Positions 23,652-33,400 of a stretch of DNA of 41,310 nucleotides are shown here, piece after piece. Source of the stretch: Longimonas sp040409695 (GTDB lineage: Bacteria > Bacteroidota > Rhodothermia > Rhodothermales > Salinibacteraceae). A program made the translations under genes and the position numbers. A model generated the notes under the pieces. That model was not told the origin of the DNA, searched no databases, and worked only from the letters and a program-made list of their open reading frames with translations. The stretch spans positions 1 to 41,310 of the forward strand of contig NZ_JARWGJ010000076.1 in assembly GCF_040409695.1 (NCBI RefSeq), given 5' to 3'. The number at the start of each line of letters is the position of its first letter. Positions within the stretch are counted from its first letter, which is position 1.

Positions 23652-25796
23652 CTACTGCAATTGCGCCGTTACCGCCTCAATGCGGTCGGCCAGCTCGGCA
23701 AACGCAGCCTCGTAGCGGTCCATCCACACGCCAAGGTCGGCGGCACCCGTTTCCAGCTCGTAGCGTAGCGCGGGCAGCATCCACGAGGCGTACCCGCTAA
23801 ACGGATCGGGCGAGACGTAGAGCGAGCGATGGATGCCTCCGGACTGCAGGCCCTCAGCGTGAATAAACGCCCGGCTCAGCTGTAACAGGGCCTGGTTTAT
23901 TTCGGGGGATGCGGAGCGTCCCTCGTCTACGTAGGCATCGCGGGCTGACTCGTAGGCGTGGGCCGACTGCTCGATGCGCTCCACGGCCGTGCGAAGCGCA
24001 GCCGCATCGAAGTTGATTTCATGCTCGGCGGCCACCTCTTCCAGCACATCCAGGTGCGCATGCGTGTCCTGAGCGTAGCGGGCCACGTCGTAAGGCAGCA
24101 CGTCCGCGTTGGCAAAGCGCAGGGCCAGGATGCCGTCGAGGCGGGCCAGCGTGGGGCCGCCGGTGAACGTCGGGTCGCCGAAGCGCTCGTACCAGGCAAA
24201 CGAGTCGTAGTTGGAGTGATAGATCGGGGTGGAGCTCGACATCGAGACCGCGGCAGACGGCACGCCCAGATGGGTCACGAAGCCGACGTGATCGGAGCCG
24301 CCGCCCAGATTGCCGAGAGCGGTGTCGGCGTCGCCCGAGCGAGCGGCCAGGTGGTCGTAGACGGTGCTGGTATCGTTATCGGGATGCGCGACAGCACGTG
24401 CGGCGTCGAGGATGGGCCCCTTTAGCAAGGGCGAAGCTGCCCCGCGAAAGGTACGTCCGGTGGCGGCAGCATCTGCATTGATGTAGGTTACGGCGCCCGC
24501 ATCCAACTGCTCCTGTAGCTGGCGCACCCACTCGATCGAGCCCAGAATGCCGTATTCCTCGGCGTCCCAGTGCGCAATGAGGATGCTGCGGCGAGGCGCG
24601 CAGTCGCCTTCAGCGAGCGTGCCGAGCGCTTCGGCCAGGGTCAGAAGCATGGCCGTGCCGCTGTTCGGGTCGGTGGCGCCGAAGGCCCAGGCGTCGAAGT
24701 GCGAGCCGAGAATGATCCACTCGTCGGGGCGTGTGGTGCCCTCAACGACGCCGATGATGTTGGTGGCACGGGTTATGCCCTTGGGCTGGTCGACGGCCAG
24801 CTCAACGGTGAGCGATTCGCCCCCGGCAACGCGATACGTAAACGGGAGACCGCCCTGCCAGCCAGCTGGTACGGCATCGCCGTTCATGCGCGAGAGGATC
24901 TCCTGCGCCGAGCGGTACGACAGCGGAGCCACAGGGATGCGGGGCAGATCGGCCTCATCGGGATCGAGGCGCTCGGGACTGTCGGGGTGGTCCAGAGGAA
25001 GCGCCGGGCCGTCGGGCGTGAGCGGGTCGCCGCCAAGCGGAGTTAGGATCGACCCGCGCTGGATGCCGCTCTCATGCACGTAGCGCCCCTCCGGATAAGT
25101 GAGCCCCTGCATGTAGCCACTGTCGGCCGGGTCGGTGTACATGATGAGTCCGGCCGCGCCGCGCTCCTCGGCGTACTTGGCCTTGTAGCCACGAAAGTTA
25201 CCGCCGTAGCGCGCAATCACGATCTTGCCCGACAGATCGACGTCCATCGCATCGAGCTGCTCGAAGTCCTCGATACGCCCGTAGTTTGCATAGACCACCT
25301 CAGCGGTTACCGTGCCCGAGCCGGAGTAGGCGTTCCAGCCGGGGCGCAGATCCGGGTGATCGGAGAACGGGTCTTCGGGCAGGATGTCTTCCTGCATGCC
25401 GAGGGGCATCCGCTGCGGCGTGACCAGCGCGACGGAGGCGGTGGCTGACTCCGGATCGGGCATGTAGAGGTCGTACGGGTAGCGGTCGACGCGGAGTCCG
25501 GCGGCTTCCATCTGCGCGGCGATGTACTCCGCGACCCGCTCGTTCGCCGCGGTGCCTGCCGGGTTGGGCTCCTCGGTAAGGGCCTGCAGGTGCGTGCGGA
25601 AGGTGCTGCTGTCGGGAAGCGCAAGCAGCTCGGCCTCACACGCCTCTTGCGCAGCTGCTCGCTCGGGCGTGAACCCCGTCAGGCTCTGCGCCGGAGCGGC
25701 GAGCGGGGCAGCAAGGAGCGAGGCAGCAAAGAGCGAGGCAATGAGAAGACCGCTAACAGAGAGCGAGCGGAGCCAGGTGTGCAGAAGCCAGGTCAT
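23652..25796 (-). CDS. Secreted M28 metallopeptidase, PSMA/glutamate carboxypeptidase II-like
   Basis: 714 residues. The start at 25796 opens a signal peptide ending AAPAQS. Domain order: short N-terminal part, PA domain (about 140-280, with GKIVIARYGGNFRGYKAKYA and AAGLIMYTDPADSGY), M28 zinc peptidase domain, and a C-terminal TFR-like dimerisation domain. Zinc ligands are visible: His366 and Asp368 in GSHFDAWAFG, DPNSG, the catalytic Glu pair in DAEEYG, Asp in INADAAATG, and His in YHSNYDSF. It is likely a periplasmic or secreted dipeptidase/carboxypeptidase that releases acidic residues. It is divergent from the arginine deiminase gene. The signal-peptide coding region holds a short internal repeat (about 25700-25745). 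Confidence 0.92.
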   Translation of the reverse strand: MTWLLHTWLRSLSVSGLLIASLFAASLLAAPLAAPAQSLTGFTPERAAAQEACEAELLALPDSSTFRTHLQALTEEPNPAGTAANERVAEYIAAQMEAAGLRVDRYPYDLYMPDPESATASVALVTPQRMPLGMQEDILPEDPFSDHPDLRPGWNAYSGSGTVTAEVVYANYGRIEDFEQLDAMDVDLSGKIVIARYGGNFRGYKAKYAEERGAAGLIMYTDPADSGYMQGLTYPEGRYVHESGIQRGSILTPLGGDPLTPDGPALPLDHPDSPERLDPDEADLPRIPVAPLSYRSAQEILSRMNGDAVPAGWQGGLPFTYRVAGGESLTVELAVDQPKGITRATNIIGVVEGTTRPDEWIILGSHFDAWAFGATDPNSGTAMLLTLAEALGTLAEGDCAPRRSILIAHWDAEEYGILGSIEWVRQLQEQLDAGAVTYINADAAATGRTFRGAASPLLKGPILDAARAVAHPDNDTSTVYDHLAARSGDADTALGNLGGGSDHVGFVTHLGVPSAAVSMSSSTPIYHSNYDSFAWYERFGDPTFTGGPTLARLDGILALRFANADVLPYDVARYAQDTHAHLDVLEEVAAEHEINFDAAALRTAVERIEQSAHAYESARDAYVDEGRSASPEINQALLQLSRAFIHAEGLQSGGIHRSLYVSPDPFSGYASWMLPALRYELETGAADLGVWMDRYEAAFAELADRIEAVTAQLQ

Positions 25797-26016
25797 AAGG
25801 CAAATAGCGTCGAGGAGAACGAGGCGGGGGCGTTTTGCAGTATCGCAGGCGTTTCCATCAAACTCAAATACAAGAGGGATTAACTTTTCTGCGCTGTGCA
25901 CGTACGGGCATGAGAGAAGCTACTCCCTGCACACCGCATCGCGACAGAGGCAGGCCAGAAGCGCTTCCAGTATCACTCCGACATGTTCTTCTCCCCAAGC
26001 ACGCACCCCGCGCCAT

Positions 26017-27294
26017 ATGCCCGATACCGTTGCTCCGCCGCGTCCGACGTCGGCCACCTTTCAGGTAGACACCGAATCCATGCCGCTCGAACAGGTGCTG
26101 GTGCATACACCGGGCCACGAGATGGAGCTGGTAGCGCCCGACAATCGCCTGGACCTGCTCTTTGACGATATTCTGTTTCTGGGGCACGCCCGCGATGAGC
26201 ACCTGCTCATGTGCACGCTCTTTGAGAAGGTAGTCGACAAGCCGGGTGCTGTGCTACAGGTGAGCGAGCTGCTGCTGAACGTATTTCAGCAGGAGGATGC
26301 GCGCGCCGACTTCATCGACCGGCTCTGCCGCGTGATGCCAGAGACCAACATCCAGGCGGTGCGTCACGACCTGAAGCAGCTTACGCCGAGCGAGCTGCAC
26401 AGCCTGGCGCTGACCGGCGAGTCGCCCCTGCCGATTACGCTGCCGCCCCTGCCGAACCTCATGTTCACGCGCGACCTGGCGGCGGTGGTGCACGATCGCA
26501 TCGTGATCAGCCATGCAGCTACAGCTGCGCGCTCGCGCGAGAGCATCATCATGCAGGTGCTGCTGCACCACCACCCGTTCTTTGACGATGTGAGCGACCG
26601 AGTGATTACGCTGCCTGAGGGCGTGACCTTCGAAGGCGGCGATCTGCTCATGGCGGCCCCCGACGTGCTGCTCGTGGGGCACTCCGAGCGCACCTCGTTC
26701 GGCGCCATCATGGCGATTGCGCACCAGGTGTTTGAGCACACGCCCATCGAACACGTGCTGGCGGTGGATCTGCCAAAGCGCCGCTCCACGATGCACCTGG
26801 ATACGGTGTTTACGTTTGCCTCGCCGAACGAGTGCGTGGCCTTTCCGCCGCTGGTCGACGACCCGAGCTACGGCTATGCAGTGCACCTTACCGAGGGCAA
26901 CGAGCCGGGCCAGTTCATCACCGACATGCGTCCGAACCTGCGCGACGTGCTGGGCGACCTCATCGACCGCGACCTGAAATTTATTCCGTGTGGCGGCAGC
27001 GAGCGGCTCAACCAGGAGCGTGAGCAGTGGACCGACGGCGCCAACGTGTTTGCAGTCGCGCCGGGTGTTATTGTGGGATACGAACGCAACCGCCGCACCT
27101 TCGAGGAGCTGCGCAAGCACGGCTACCGCGTCGTATCAGCCGAGAACTTCCTGTCGTACTACCAGGACAGCACGTTTACGCCGGGCGAAGAGAAGCTGGC
27201 CATTCAACTGGCCGGTACCGAGCTTTCGCGCGGACGCGGTGGCCCCCGCTGCATGACGCTGCCGCTGGCGCGCACGTCGATTCACGAGGTGTGA
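26017..27294 (+). CDS. arcA: Arginine deiminase
   Basis: 425 residues. Converts arginine to citrulline and ammonia. The start at 26017 (MPDTVAPPRP) precedes the family core; upstream in-frame codons overlap the divergent gene and are not conserved. Guanidine-modifying motifs are complete: LPNLMFTRD, TFEGGDLL, the catalytic His in MHLDTVFTF, and nucleophile Cys412 in GGPRCMTLP. No ornithine carbamoyltransferase, carbamate kinase or antiporter gene is adjacent, so a full arc operon is not present here. It may supply citrulline or ammonia rather than ATP. Its stop codon lies in the first unit of a 15-bp tandem repeat. Confidence 0.92.
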   Translation: MPDTVAPPRPTSATFQVDTESMPLEQVLVHTPGHEMELVAPDNRLDLLFDDILFLGHARDEHLLMCTLFEKVVDKPGAVLQVSELLLNVFQQEDARADFIDRLCRVMPETNIQAVRHDLKQLTPSELHSLALTGESPLPITLPPLPNLMFTRDLAAVVHDRIVISHAATAARSRESIIMQVLLHHHPFFDDVSDRVITLPEGVTFEGGDLLMAAPDVLLVGHSERTSFGAIMAIAHQVFEHTPIEHVLAVDLPKRRSTMHLDTVFTFASPNECVAFPPLVDDPSYGYAVHLTEGNEPGQFITDMRPNLRDVLGDLIDRDLKFIPCGGSERLNQEREQWTDGANVFAVAPGVIVGYERNRRTFEELRKHGYRVVSAENFLSYYQDSTFTPGEEKLAIQLAGTELSRGRGGPRCMTLPLARTSIHEV

Positions 27295-27348
27295 TCGGGC
27301 AACGTGTGATCAGGCAACGTGTGATCGGGCAACGGGTGATCGGGCAAA
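27289..27348 (+). repeat. Four tandem 15-bp repeats across the arcA stop codon
   Basis: Unit gtgtgatcgggcaac occurs at 27289-27303, 27304-27318 (one change), 27319-27333 and 27334-27348 (two changes). The first unit includes the TGA stop (27292-27294). The units are directly adjacent without spacers, so it is not a CRISPR array. The remaining bases to the tadA start (27349-27585) hold no gene. Confidence 0.85.
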
Positions 27349-27585
27349 GGATGCACGTTCTGCGTTCAGAGAAAGAGAGCCGGAAGATGCAGCCCAGTGG
27401 AGCTGCTCGGAGCGCTCCGACCGTCGGGAGGACGTATTCCTGGGGGGCAATCAAGCCGTCAACATACCAGGCTCTTGCGTCCCGCTCCCTGTTTCCGGCT
27501 ACCGTCTACCTGCTGTGCCTCTAATGCCCCGTTGAACATCTGTCCCGCTGCCATCCTCAGATAACAGTACCCCTTTCGCATCCCC

Positions 27586-28056
27586 ATGTCCCTATCCTCG
27601 CTCCTTGACGCCGACCGCAAATGGATGCAGAAGGCCTTTCGCGAGGCCGAACGTGCCTTTGATGCCGACGAGGTGCCGGTCGGCGCGGTGATCGTGCACG
27701 ACGGGCGTGTGGTGGGGCGTGGACACAACCTCGTTGAGCAGCTGGGCGACCCGACCGCCCACGCCGAGATCATGGCGGTGACGGCGGCCTGCGATACGCT
27801 CGGACGCAAGTTCTTGCACGACTGTACGCTATACGTCACCCTCGAACCCTGTCCGATGTGCGCGGGGGCACTGGTGCACGCCCGGCTGAAGCGTCTGGTG
27901 TTCGGCGCCTACGACGAAAAAGCGGGCGCGGTGGATACGCTCTTTCGCATCGGACAGGACGAGCGCCTGAACCACCAGATCGACGTCGTGGGCGGACTCG
28001 AAGCCGGGCGCGCCTCCAGTATGCTGCGGGCGTTTTTTCGTGCGAAACGGGCGTAG
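27586..28056 (+). CDS. tadA: tRNA-specific adenosine deaminase
   Basis: 156 residues. Deaminates A34 to inosine in tRNA-Arg(ACG). The zinc/catalytic motifs are HAE (His59, Glu61) in TAHAEIMAVTAAC and PCPMC (Cys89, Cys92) in TLEPCPMCAGALVHARL. The region FGAYDEKAGAVDTLF is typical of TadA and separates it from cytidine deaminases and guanine deaminase. Length is normal. The stop codon is contained in a large palindrome just after the gene. Confidence 0.95.
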   Translation: MSLSSLLDADRKWMQKAFREAERAFDADEVPVGAVIVHDGRVVGRGHNLVEQLGDPTAHAEIMAVTAACDTLGRKFLHDCTLYVTLEPCPMCAGALVHARLKRLVFGAYDEKAGAVDTLFRIGQDERLNHQIDVVGGLEAGRASSMLRAFFRAKRA

Positions 28057-28079
28057 GGACACGGCGCGCCGTGTCCTAC
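28053..28079. terminator. Perfect 20-bp palindrome at the tadA 3' end
   Basis: 28057-28076 is a perfect palindrome (arms GGACACGGCG / CGCCGTGTCC), extended by GTA (28053-28055) and TAC (28077-28079) around a one-base bulge. The tadA stop (TAG) is inside the left extension. It resembles the GTAGGGACACGGC palindromes dispersed in many bacterial genomes. It lies between convergent tadA and the cyclase gene and could act as a transcript end-hairpin on both strands, but no T-tract follows. Confidence 0.6.
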
Positions 28080-28125
28080 TACGGTTCTGACGTGCCATGC
28101 TATTTTGAGCGTCAGGTGCGCACGA

Positions 28126-29013
28126 CTACGGCAACACCGCTACTGCCCGAAGCGGCGCGCCGCCCGCCCCTTCAATTTTCATGGGAAGGGCGATCAGGTG
28201 CGCACCCGTAGGAGGCAGATCGTTGAGGTTCGTAAGGTTCTCAAAGACCGCGATGTTCTCCGGAAAGAGAATCCGGTGGGCCGCGAAATCCTCTGACGGT
28301 CCGTAGTCGATGCTCGGCGTGTCGAGTCCGACGGCGCTGACAGACCGGTTCGCGACCAGCCACTCTGCAGCGTCGGGATGCAGACCTGGAAACGCCAGGT
28401 CGGGCAGCGCCTCCTCGCCGCGTTCTGCGGTACCCATGTACGCCTCGCGGTCGGGGTAGAACTGCGCCGAGCCCGTGTTCAAGAGCACCATGGCCCCGTT
28501 GGGGATGCGGCCGTGCTCGGTCTCCCAGGCCTCAAAATCCGATACCTGCACCTGATAGAGGCGGTCGTCGGTCGCCTGTTCGCTCACATCGATGACCACC
28601 GCTGGACCGACGAGCCGCTCGATCGGAATCTCCTCGACGGTGAACTGCTCCTCGGCCGCCTCAGCGCTTTCGGCGAAGTGAAACGGGGCGTCGATGTGCG
28701 TCCCGCCGTGCTCTGCGCCGCGGAAAACATGCGAAGCGTAAAAGTAATTTCCGGTATCGCCTACAAACTCCTCTTCGAGCTCGAACTCCTGCGTTGCGGT
28801 GGGCCAGTAGATACTCTCGTCGTTAAAGGGATGCGAGAGGTCGACCAGCTCGCCATCGGGGAAAGCAGCTGCGGCCGCACCAGACGTCTCCGAAAGATCG
28901 GCATCGGGCGACGGGGCTTCGCATCCCGTTAGCACAAAAACAAGAAGAGCGGCGAAGAGACCGGAAGGCAGGGCACGTAGCATACCAGAGGGCAGTGCTT
29001 GAGCAGAGAGCAT
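28126..29013 (-). CDS. Cyclase-family lipoprotein (kynurenine formamidase-like hydrolase)
   Basis: 295 residues from the ATG at 29013 (28983 is an alternative start). The signal ends in lipobox LTGC with Cys31. The catalytic domain carries DLSHPF and the metal motif HGGTHIDAPFHF (His102, His106, Asp108) of the cyclase/KynB family (COG1878), metal-dependent hydrolases of amide or cyclic ester bonds. The lipid anchor suggests a periplasmic enzyme rather than cytoplasmic tryptophan catabolism; no kyn genes are near. The N-terminus contains a duplicated ALPSGMLR/ALPSGL element. Confidence 0.85.
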   Translation of the reverse strand: MLSAQALPSGMLRALPSGLFAALLVFVLTGCEAPSPDADLSETSGAAAAAFPDGELVDLSHPFNDESIYWPTATQEFELEEEFVGDTGNYFYASHVFRGAEHGGTHIDAPFHFAESAEAAEEQFTVEEIPIERLVGPAVVIDVSEQATDDRLYQVQVSDFEAWETEHGRIPNGAMVLLNTGSAQFYPDREAYMGTAERGEEALPDLAFPGLHPDAAEWLVANRSVSAVGLDTPSIDYGPSEDFAAHRILFPENIAVFENLTNLNDLPPTGAHLIALPMKIEGAGGAPLRAVAVLP

Positions 29014-29433
29014 GATGCTGTTGAAGTAAAGATGAACAATGCAGGGGCCGATTGCAAGCTGTGTGGACACAGAAGACGTTGTTTTCGTCCCGTCGCCTCA
29101 ACGTTGAGGAGACCGTGCCAGCGAGTCGTGTTATGCATCGCGGTTTACTTGGGCCGGTGGAGCAAGTACGATAGCTCAAGCAATGGGCCAGGGAAAGTTT
29201 GAACATCTTACATAGGGGAGCCCCAAGTGGTTAGATTGCCAGAGCAGACAAATCATTTGACTTTTTCCGCATGCGCCAACCGCGGTTGACGCCGAGGGAT
29301 TCGATCTGCATCGGTAGAGGAGGCCTGGTCTACAAGCAAACCCTACAAGCGAACCGATTGCGACAGATACTGTACAAATCGGTGCAATACGCAACCATAA
29401 CACACCATATTTGCCAAGCCACTCATTCTGCCT
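29014..29433. other. Gene-free stretch before the toxin-antitoxin pair
   Basis: 420 bp between the divergent cyclase and antitoxin starts. I see no reading frame with family character, no RNA gene and no strong repeat. It must hold the promoters of both flanking genes; no exact TAnnTTTG match was found in the antitoxin direction. Confidence 0.4.
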
Positions 29434-29682
29434 ATGTCTGCGCTCACGCTGAAAGGCATTCCCGAGGAGGTGATGGACCGCATTCGGGAATTGGCTGATA
29501 CCGAACGTCGCAGCTTGAACCAACAAGCCATCTTGCTGCTGGAGCGGGCCGTGGCCGAACAGCCGGATTCGTTTGGGACCGCCTACCGCCGCTTCCGCGA
29601 CCGGCATGGGCCGTCGCCACTCACCAAGGACGACATCAGCGGCTTGCGCAGCGATGATCCTGGACGCGAGGTACGCCTGTGA
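29434..29682 (+). CDS. FitA/VapB-type ribbon-helix-helix antitoxin
   Basis: 82 residues. The N-terminal half is an Arc/MetJ-like ribbon-helix-helix (SALTLKGIPEEVMDRIRE, then SLNQQAILLLERA), the DNA-binding and dimerising part of FitA-like antitoxins. The C-terminal half is the acidic, probably unfolded toxin-binding tail. The last codons overlap the PIN toxin start by four bases (GTGA), the classic toxin-antitoxin coupling. It is expected to repress its own promoter and neutralise the toxin. Confidence 0.85.
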   Translation: MSALTLKGIPEEVMDRIRELADTERRSLNQQAILLLERAVAEQPDSFGTAYRRFRDRHGPSPLTKDDISGLRSDDPGREVRL

Positions 29683-30110
29683 TTCGCTACCTCCTGGACA
29701 CGAATATCATCTCCGAACCGGCCCGCCCCGAGCCGAATGCTGCTGTCGTAAACCGATTGGATGCACACAGCGGTGAAGTGGCCTTGCCCGCTCCAGCCTG
29801 GCATGAACTCGTCTATGGCGCCTGTCGGATGCCAGAAGGCAAGCGCCGCCAATATATGGCCGACTACCTTGCGGAGGTCGTTCGCCCGTCCATGCCTGTC
29901 ATTCCGTATGACCGCGAGGCCGCGCGCTGGCACGGGGAGGCACGGGCTAAGCTGGAGGCGCAGGGACGTACACAACCGTTCGTAGACGGGCAGATCGCAG
30001 CTATAGCCGCCACTCGGTCGCTTATCCTCGTTACGCGCAATACATCCGACTTTGAGGCCTATGAGGCGCTAACAGGGGATATGCACATTGAGAACTGGTT
30101 TTCCAGCTAA
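29679..30110 (+). CDS. FitB/VapC-type PIN-domain ribonuclease toxin
   Basis: 143 residues, GTG start overlapping the antitoxin stop. PIN-domain acids are visible: Asp7 in LLDTNIISE, Glu in WHELVYGA, Asp in FVDGQIAAIA and Asp in TRNTSDFEAY. The WHEL...G(A)CRMPEGKRR segment is typical of FitB-like toxins. It is expected to be a Mg-dependent RNase that cleaves tRNA or other RNA when freed. It is the first gene pair of the defence island and lies 314 bp upstream of the helicase operon on the same strand. Confidence 0.9.
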   Translation: MIRYLLDTNIISEPARPEPNAAVVNRLDAHSGEVALPAPAWHELVYGACRMPEGKRRQYMADYLAEVVRPSMPVIPYDREAARWHGEARAKLEAQGRTQPFVDGQIAAIAATRSLILVTRNTSDFEAYEALTGDMHIENWFSS

Positions 30111-30424
30111 GGCCGGTTGGCTACGCTAAGCAAGATGCTAAGCGAACAGGACAAGATCGTATCCCTCTATTCAAGGACGGCGGGCGCCCCCTTTGTTCCA
30201 CCCTTCCTGTTTTTGTTTTGCCCTGGTAGTGAGAATAAGTCAACATGCTATTTTCATGCAGGATAGGTTGCCTTTGAGTAGAGTGCCTTTGAGCGGAGGA
30301 GGGACGTTACAATTTGAACCTCTGATTTGCGGTGAGATATTGCATTTTTACAACATGTTATGTCCTGGTGTGTTGATACCTCTACCAACCAAGCACCATA
30401 CTTTTCGTCTTTTAATCCACTTCC
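30111..30424. promoter_or_regulatory. Leader region of the nuclease-helicase operon
   Basis: 314 bp, no gene, noticeably AT-richer than the flanks. Direct repeats: gctaagc at 30125-30131 and 30137-30143, and a tandem 15-bp pair (tgcctttgagtagag / tgcctttgagcggag) at 30269-30298. It presumably contains the promoter of the downstream operon; I found no exact match to the Bacteroidota -7 consensus. Confidence 0.4.
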
Positions 30425-33400
30425 ATGTCACTCATACGCGCTGGGTATTGCCTCTCCGCTGTCCGAAAGCACCTAAGCTCGCAAGACGATCCCTTAGCTG
30501 GTGTACTCCTCAATCGGCTGACTGCCTTCGACCTTTCGGTCTGCAGTGAAGAAGGGTATGCTGAGGAAAGGTATGAAGAGGATCTCGCAGAGGGTGATAA
30601 CGGTCTCGCAGCATCTCTTCTTGCCGTCGCGAGCAACATTGTGTCGCGCGGGCTCCCTACGCTGGCTCCGGTCAATGTCGAACGGGCCCTTGCCTCAGAA
30701 ATAGAATGGACAGAGGAAGCTCCCTCAAACAGTTCGATCTCGTTTCCCTTCACACGTGCAGTCACCGAGGCCGACCATGAGCTTCTGCGTTTAGCACTGG
30801 CTCCGATTATGCCCGGCACCACGCCTGAAAAGGTTACAGCCGACCGCAGCGCCCAGCTTGATAGCGACGCCGAGGGGACGTTTCTGCGCCAAGGACTGCC
30901 ATCGGCAGCTGGTGCATGGGCTCCGCAGGTCACGCAGCCGCAGCGTAGGATGGATACGATCGTTCCAGATAGCAGGCAGCACCAGTTTACTAATCAGCGG
31001 GTCGATTTTGCTCTTGCCCTCCCCGATCTGCCTCGTACAGCACAGGGCCTTATTCTGGAGGTGGATGGCGAGGCCTACCATGGAAAAACCCAACAGAAGC
31101 TTGACGCCAAGCGTGACCGAGCCTGTCAGCAGGCGGGGTGGACAACAGGTCGTATCCGAGCAGAAGACACATCTTCTCTCTCTGATGAAGCTACAGAATC
31201 CATTCAGGGGGCTTTAGAGGACCATCCGTACGTCAAACTGTTGGCGACAAACTACAAGACCCCGCTCTTCAACACAGAAGTCGGGCGCAACTGGATGCTC
31301 TTGGCGCTTCTCCCCATCCATGTCGCTCGCATCCAGAAGGCGCTGATTCGGCTTGCCCGGACATCGCTTCTAAGCCTTGACCAGGACACTTGGCAGATCG
31401 TGGTCGTAGAGCGCGACCTCCCGGGCGCTCGCTTAGCCATCGATGACCTCAGGAAGCTGTTAGGCGCCCTGATCGACTTAGGAGGCGAAGATCGCACCGT
31501 GCCAGACATTGACCTACGGGTAGCCCGTGATCGCGCGTGCAGCGCTCTCACGCGGGAGGCTGCGCCCGCAGATATCGCGTTTGACGGCGACCCGTTAGAT
31601 CTGGCCGAGACCCAAGACCTGTTTGCGGGTGCGGATGTGGTGCTCGATACCTCAGTGCTCTTACATCCTCGCCTGAATACGTTGGACTCATCTCGCATTG
31701 ATGCACCGGTGGCAGTCCTCCGGTCGGCTTATGCACCTACGGAAGCCCACCATATCGCAGGTGGAGCGCCTATTTCCTATACGCTCCCCGATCCGCCACC
31801 GCCTGAGAAAGAGAAACGGTGGATCGAAGGCGATGCTGAAAACGAAACGAAGGAAAAATACGTCTCTGTCGATCCGCCCCTGGATGATACCCGGGCCGAG
31901 GGAGAGCCCGCATTTCAAGCCCTGCTCTACCTGCTTCGGAATCTTTTTCGGAAGCGCACCTATCGCCCCAAACAAGTCGATATTCTCTGCGAGACGCTTC
32001 CGGGACGCGATGTGATTGGCTTGCTCCCCACCGGTGCGGGCAAATCGCTCACGTATCAGCTTTCGGCCTTGCTGCAGCCAGGCCTTACACTGATTGTGTC
32101 GCCGCTGAAGTCGCTCATGCAAGACCAGAAGGCCAACCTCGAAGAGGCAGGGATTGGCCACGTCGCGTTTATCAACTCCTCGCTGAACGCAAAAGAGCGC
32201 AAGCAGGCTCAGACAGACATGAAGGCCGGGCGCTGCCAGTTTGCCTTTGTCGCGCCGGAGCGCCTACAGATTCAGGAGTTTCGAGACTATCTCGGCACGC
32301 TGGAGTGTCCGATTGCGTACTGCGTGGTCGATGAAGCCCACTGTGTGTCCGAGTGGGGACATGACTTTCGTCCGGCGTATCTGCGGCTTGGCCCGAATGT
32401 GCGCGCCCACTGCGACCATGGCTGGCCAGACACGTTACCCATCATTGCACTTACCGGCACGGCGTCGTTTGACGTGCTGGCCGATGTGCGCCGCGAATTG
32501 GAGTTTGGGGAGGAGACGAAGACGATTACGCCTGCTTCTATGGAGCGGAAGGAGCTTCACTTTGACGTGGTCAACGTGCCCGTGGAGGATCTCGACGAAA
32601 ACGCGGACGCATGGGACAAGAAGGAAGCAACCTACAGCGCCAAAAAGGAGGCGTTGAAAGATTTGATTGCAAATATGCCCGATCATGATCTCTTTTCGGG
32701 CGATACGAACAGCTCCCCAAAGGACTTCTTTGATCTGCATGATAATGACACCCAGGCCGGGCTGGTATTCACGCCGCATGCCAATGGCAAATTCGGCGTG
32801 GATCAAGTCGCAAGCGCGGTGAGGAGCGTTCAGCCGCTACGAGACAAGGTGGGAACGTTTGCCAGCTCAAATCAAAGCCAAAGCGACGAAGACCTCACCC
32901 GTGCGCAGCAGCGCTTTACCAACAACAAGGTCCACACGCTGGTTGCCACCAAGGCATTCGGCATGGGTATCAACAAACCCAACATCCGGTACACGGTGCA
33001 CATGAACATCCCGCAGTCCATTGAATCGTATTACCAGCAGGCTGGGCGTGCGGGTCGTGATGGCGATGCATCGCGCTGCGTGATCCTGTATTCAGGGTTA
33101 GAAGTGGAAAAGCCTGAAAATGAGCCTGCGGTAAGCACCGATCTTGAACTGCTTCGCTTCTTTCACAACGGTTCTTTCAAGGGGCTCGAGAAGGAAAAGC
33201 AGATTGTTCTGGACGTGCTCACCGGCGCGGTAGGCGAGAACGATACGGACCTTCTGGCCCTGCTTCAGGAGATGAAAGAAGGCGAGACACGTCCTGTAGA
33301 GATCGACTTTGAAGGCCAGACGCCAACCGAAGAGATCGTGCAGCACCTCAAAACCAAGGTCGACCGCGGGTTCAACAAATCCATCGTCCGGTTCGCATGC

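Noticed and set aside
27289..27348. Tandem 15-bp repeats considered as a CRISPR array
   Set aside because: Units are directly adjacent with no spacers, are too short, and there are no cas genes.
27408..27419. CGGAGCGCTCCG palindrome between arcA and tadA
   Set aside because: A 12-bp GC-rich palindrome without loop, T-tract or a second copy nearby; too weak to call a site.
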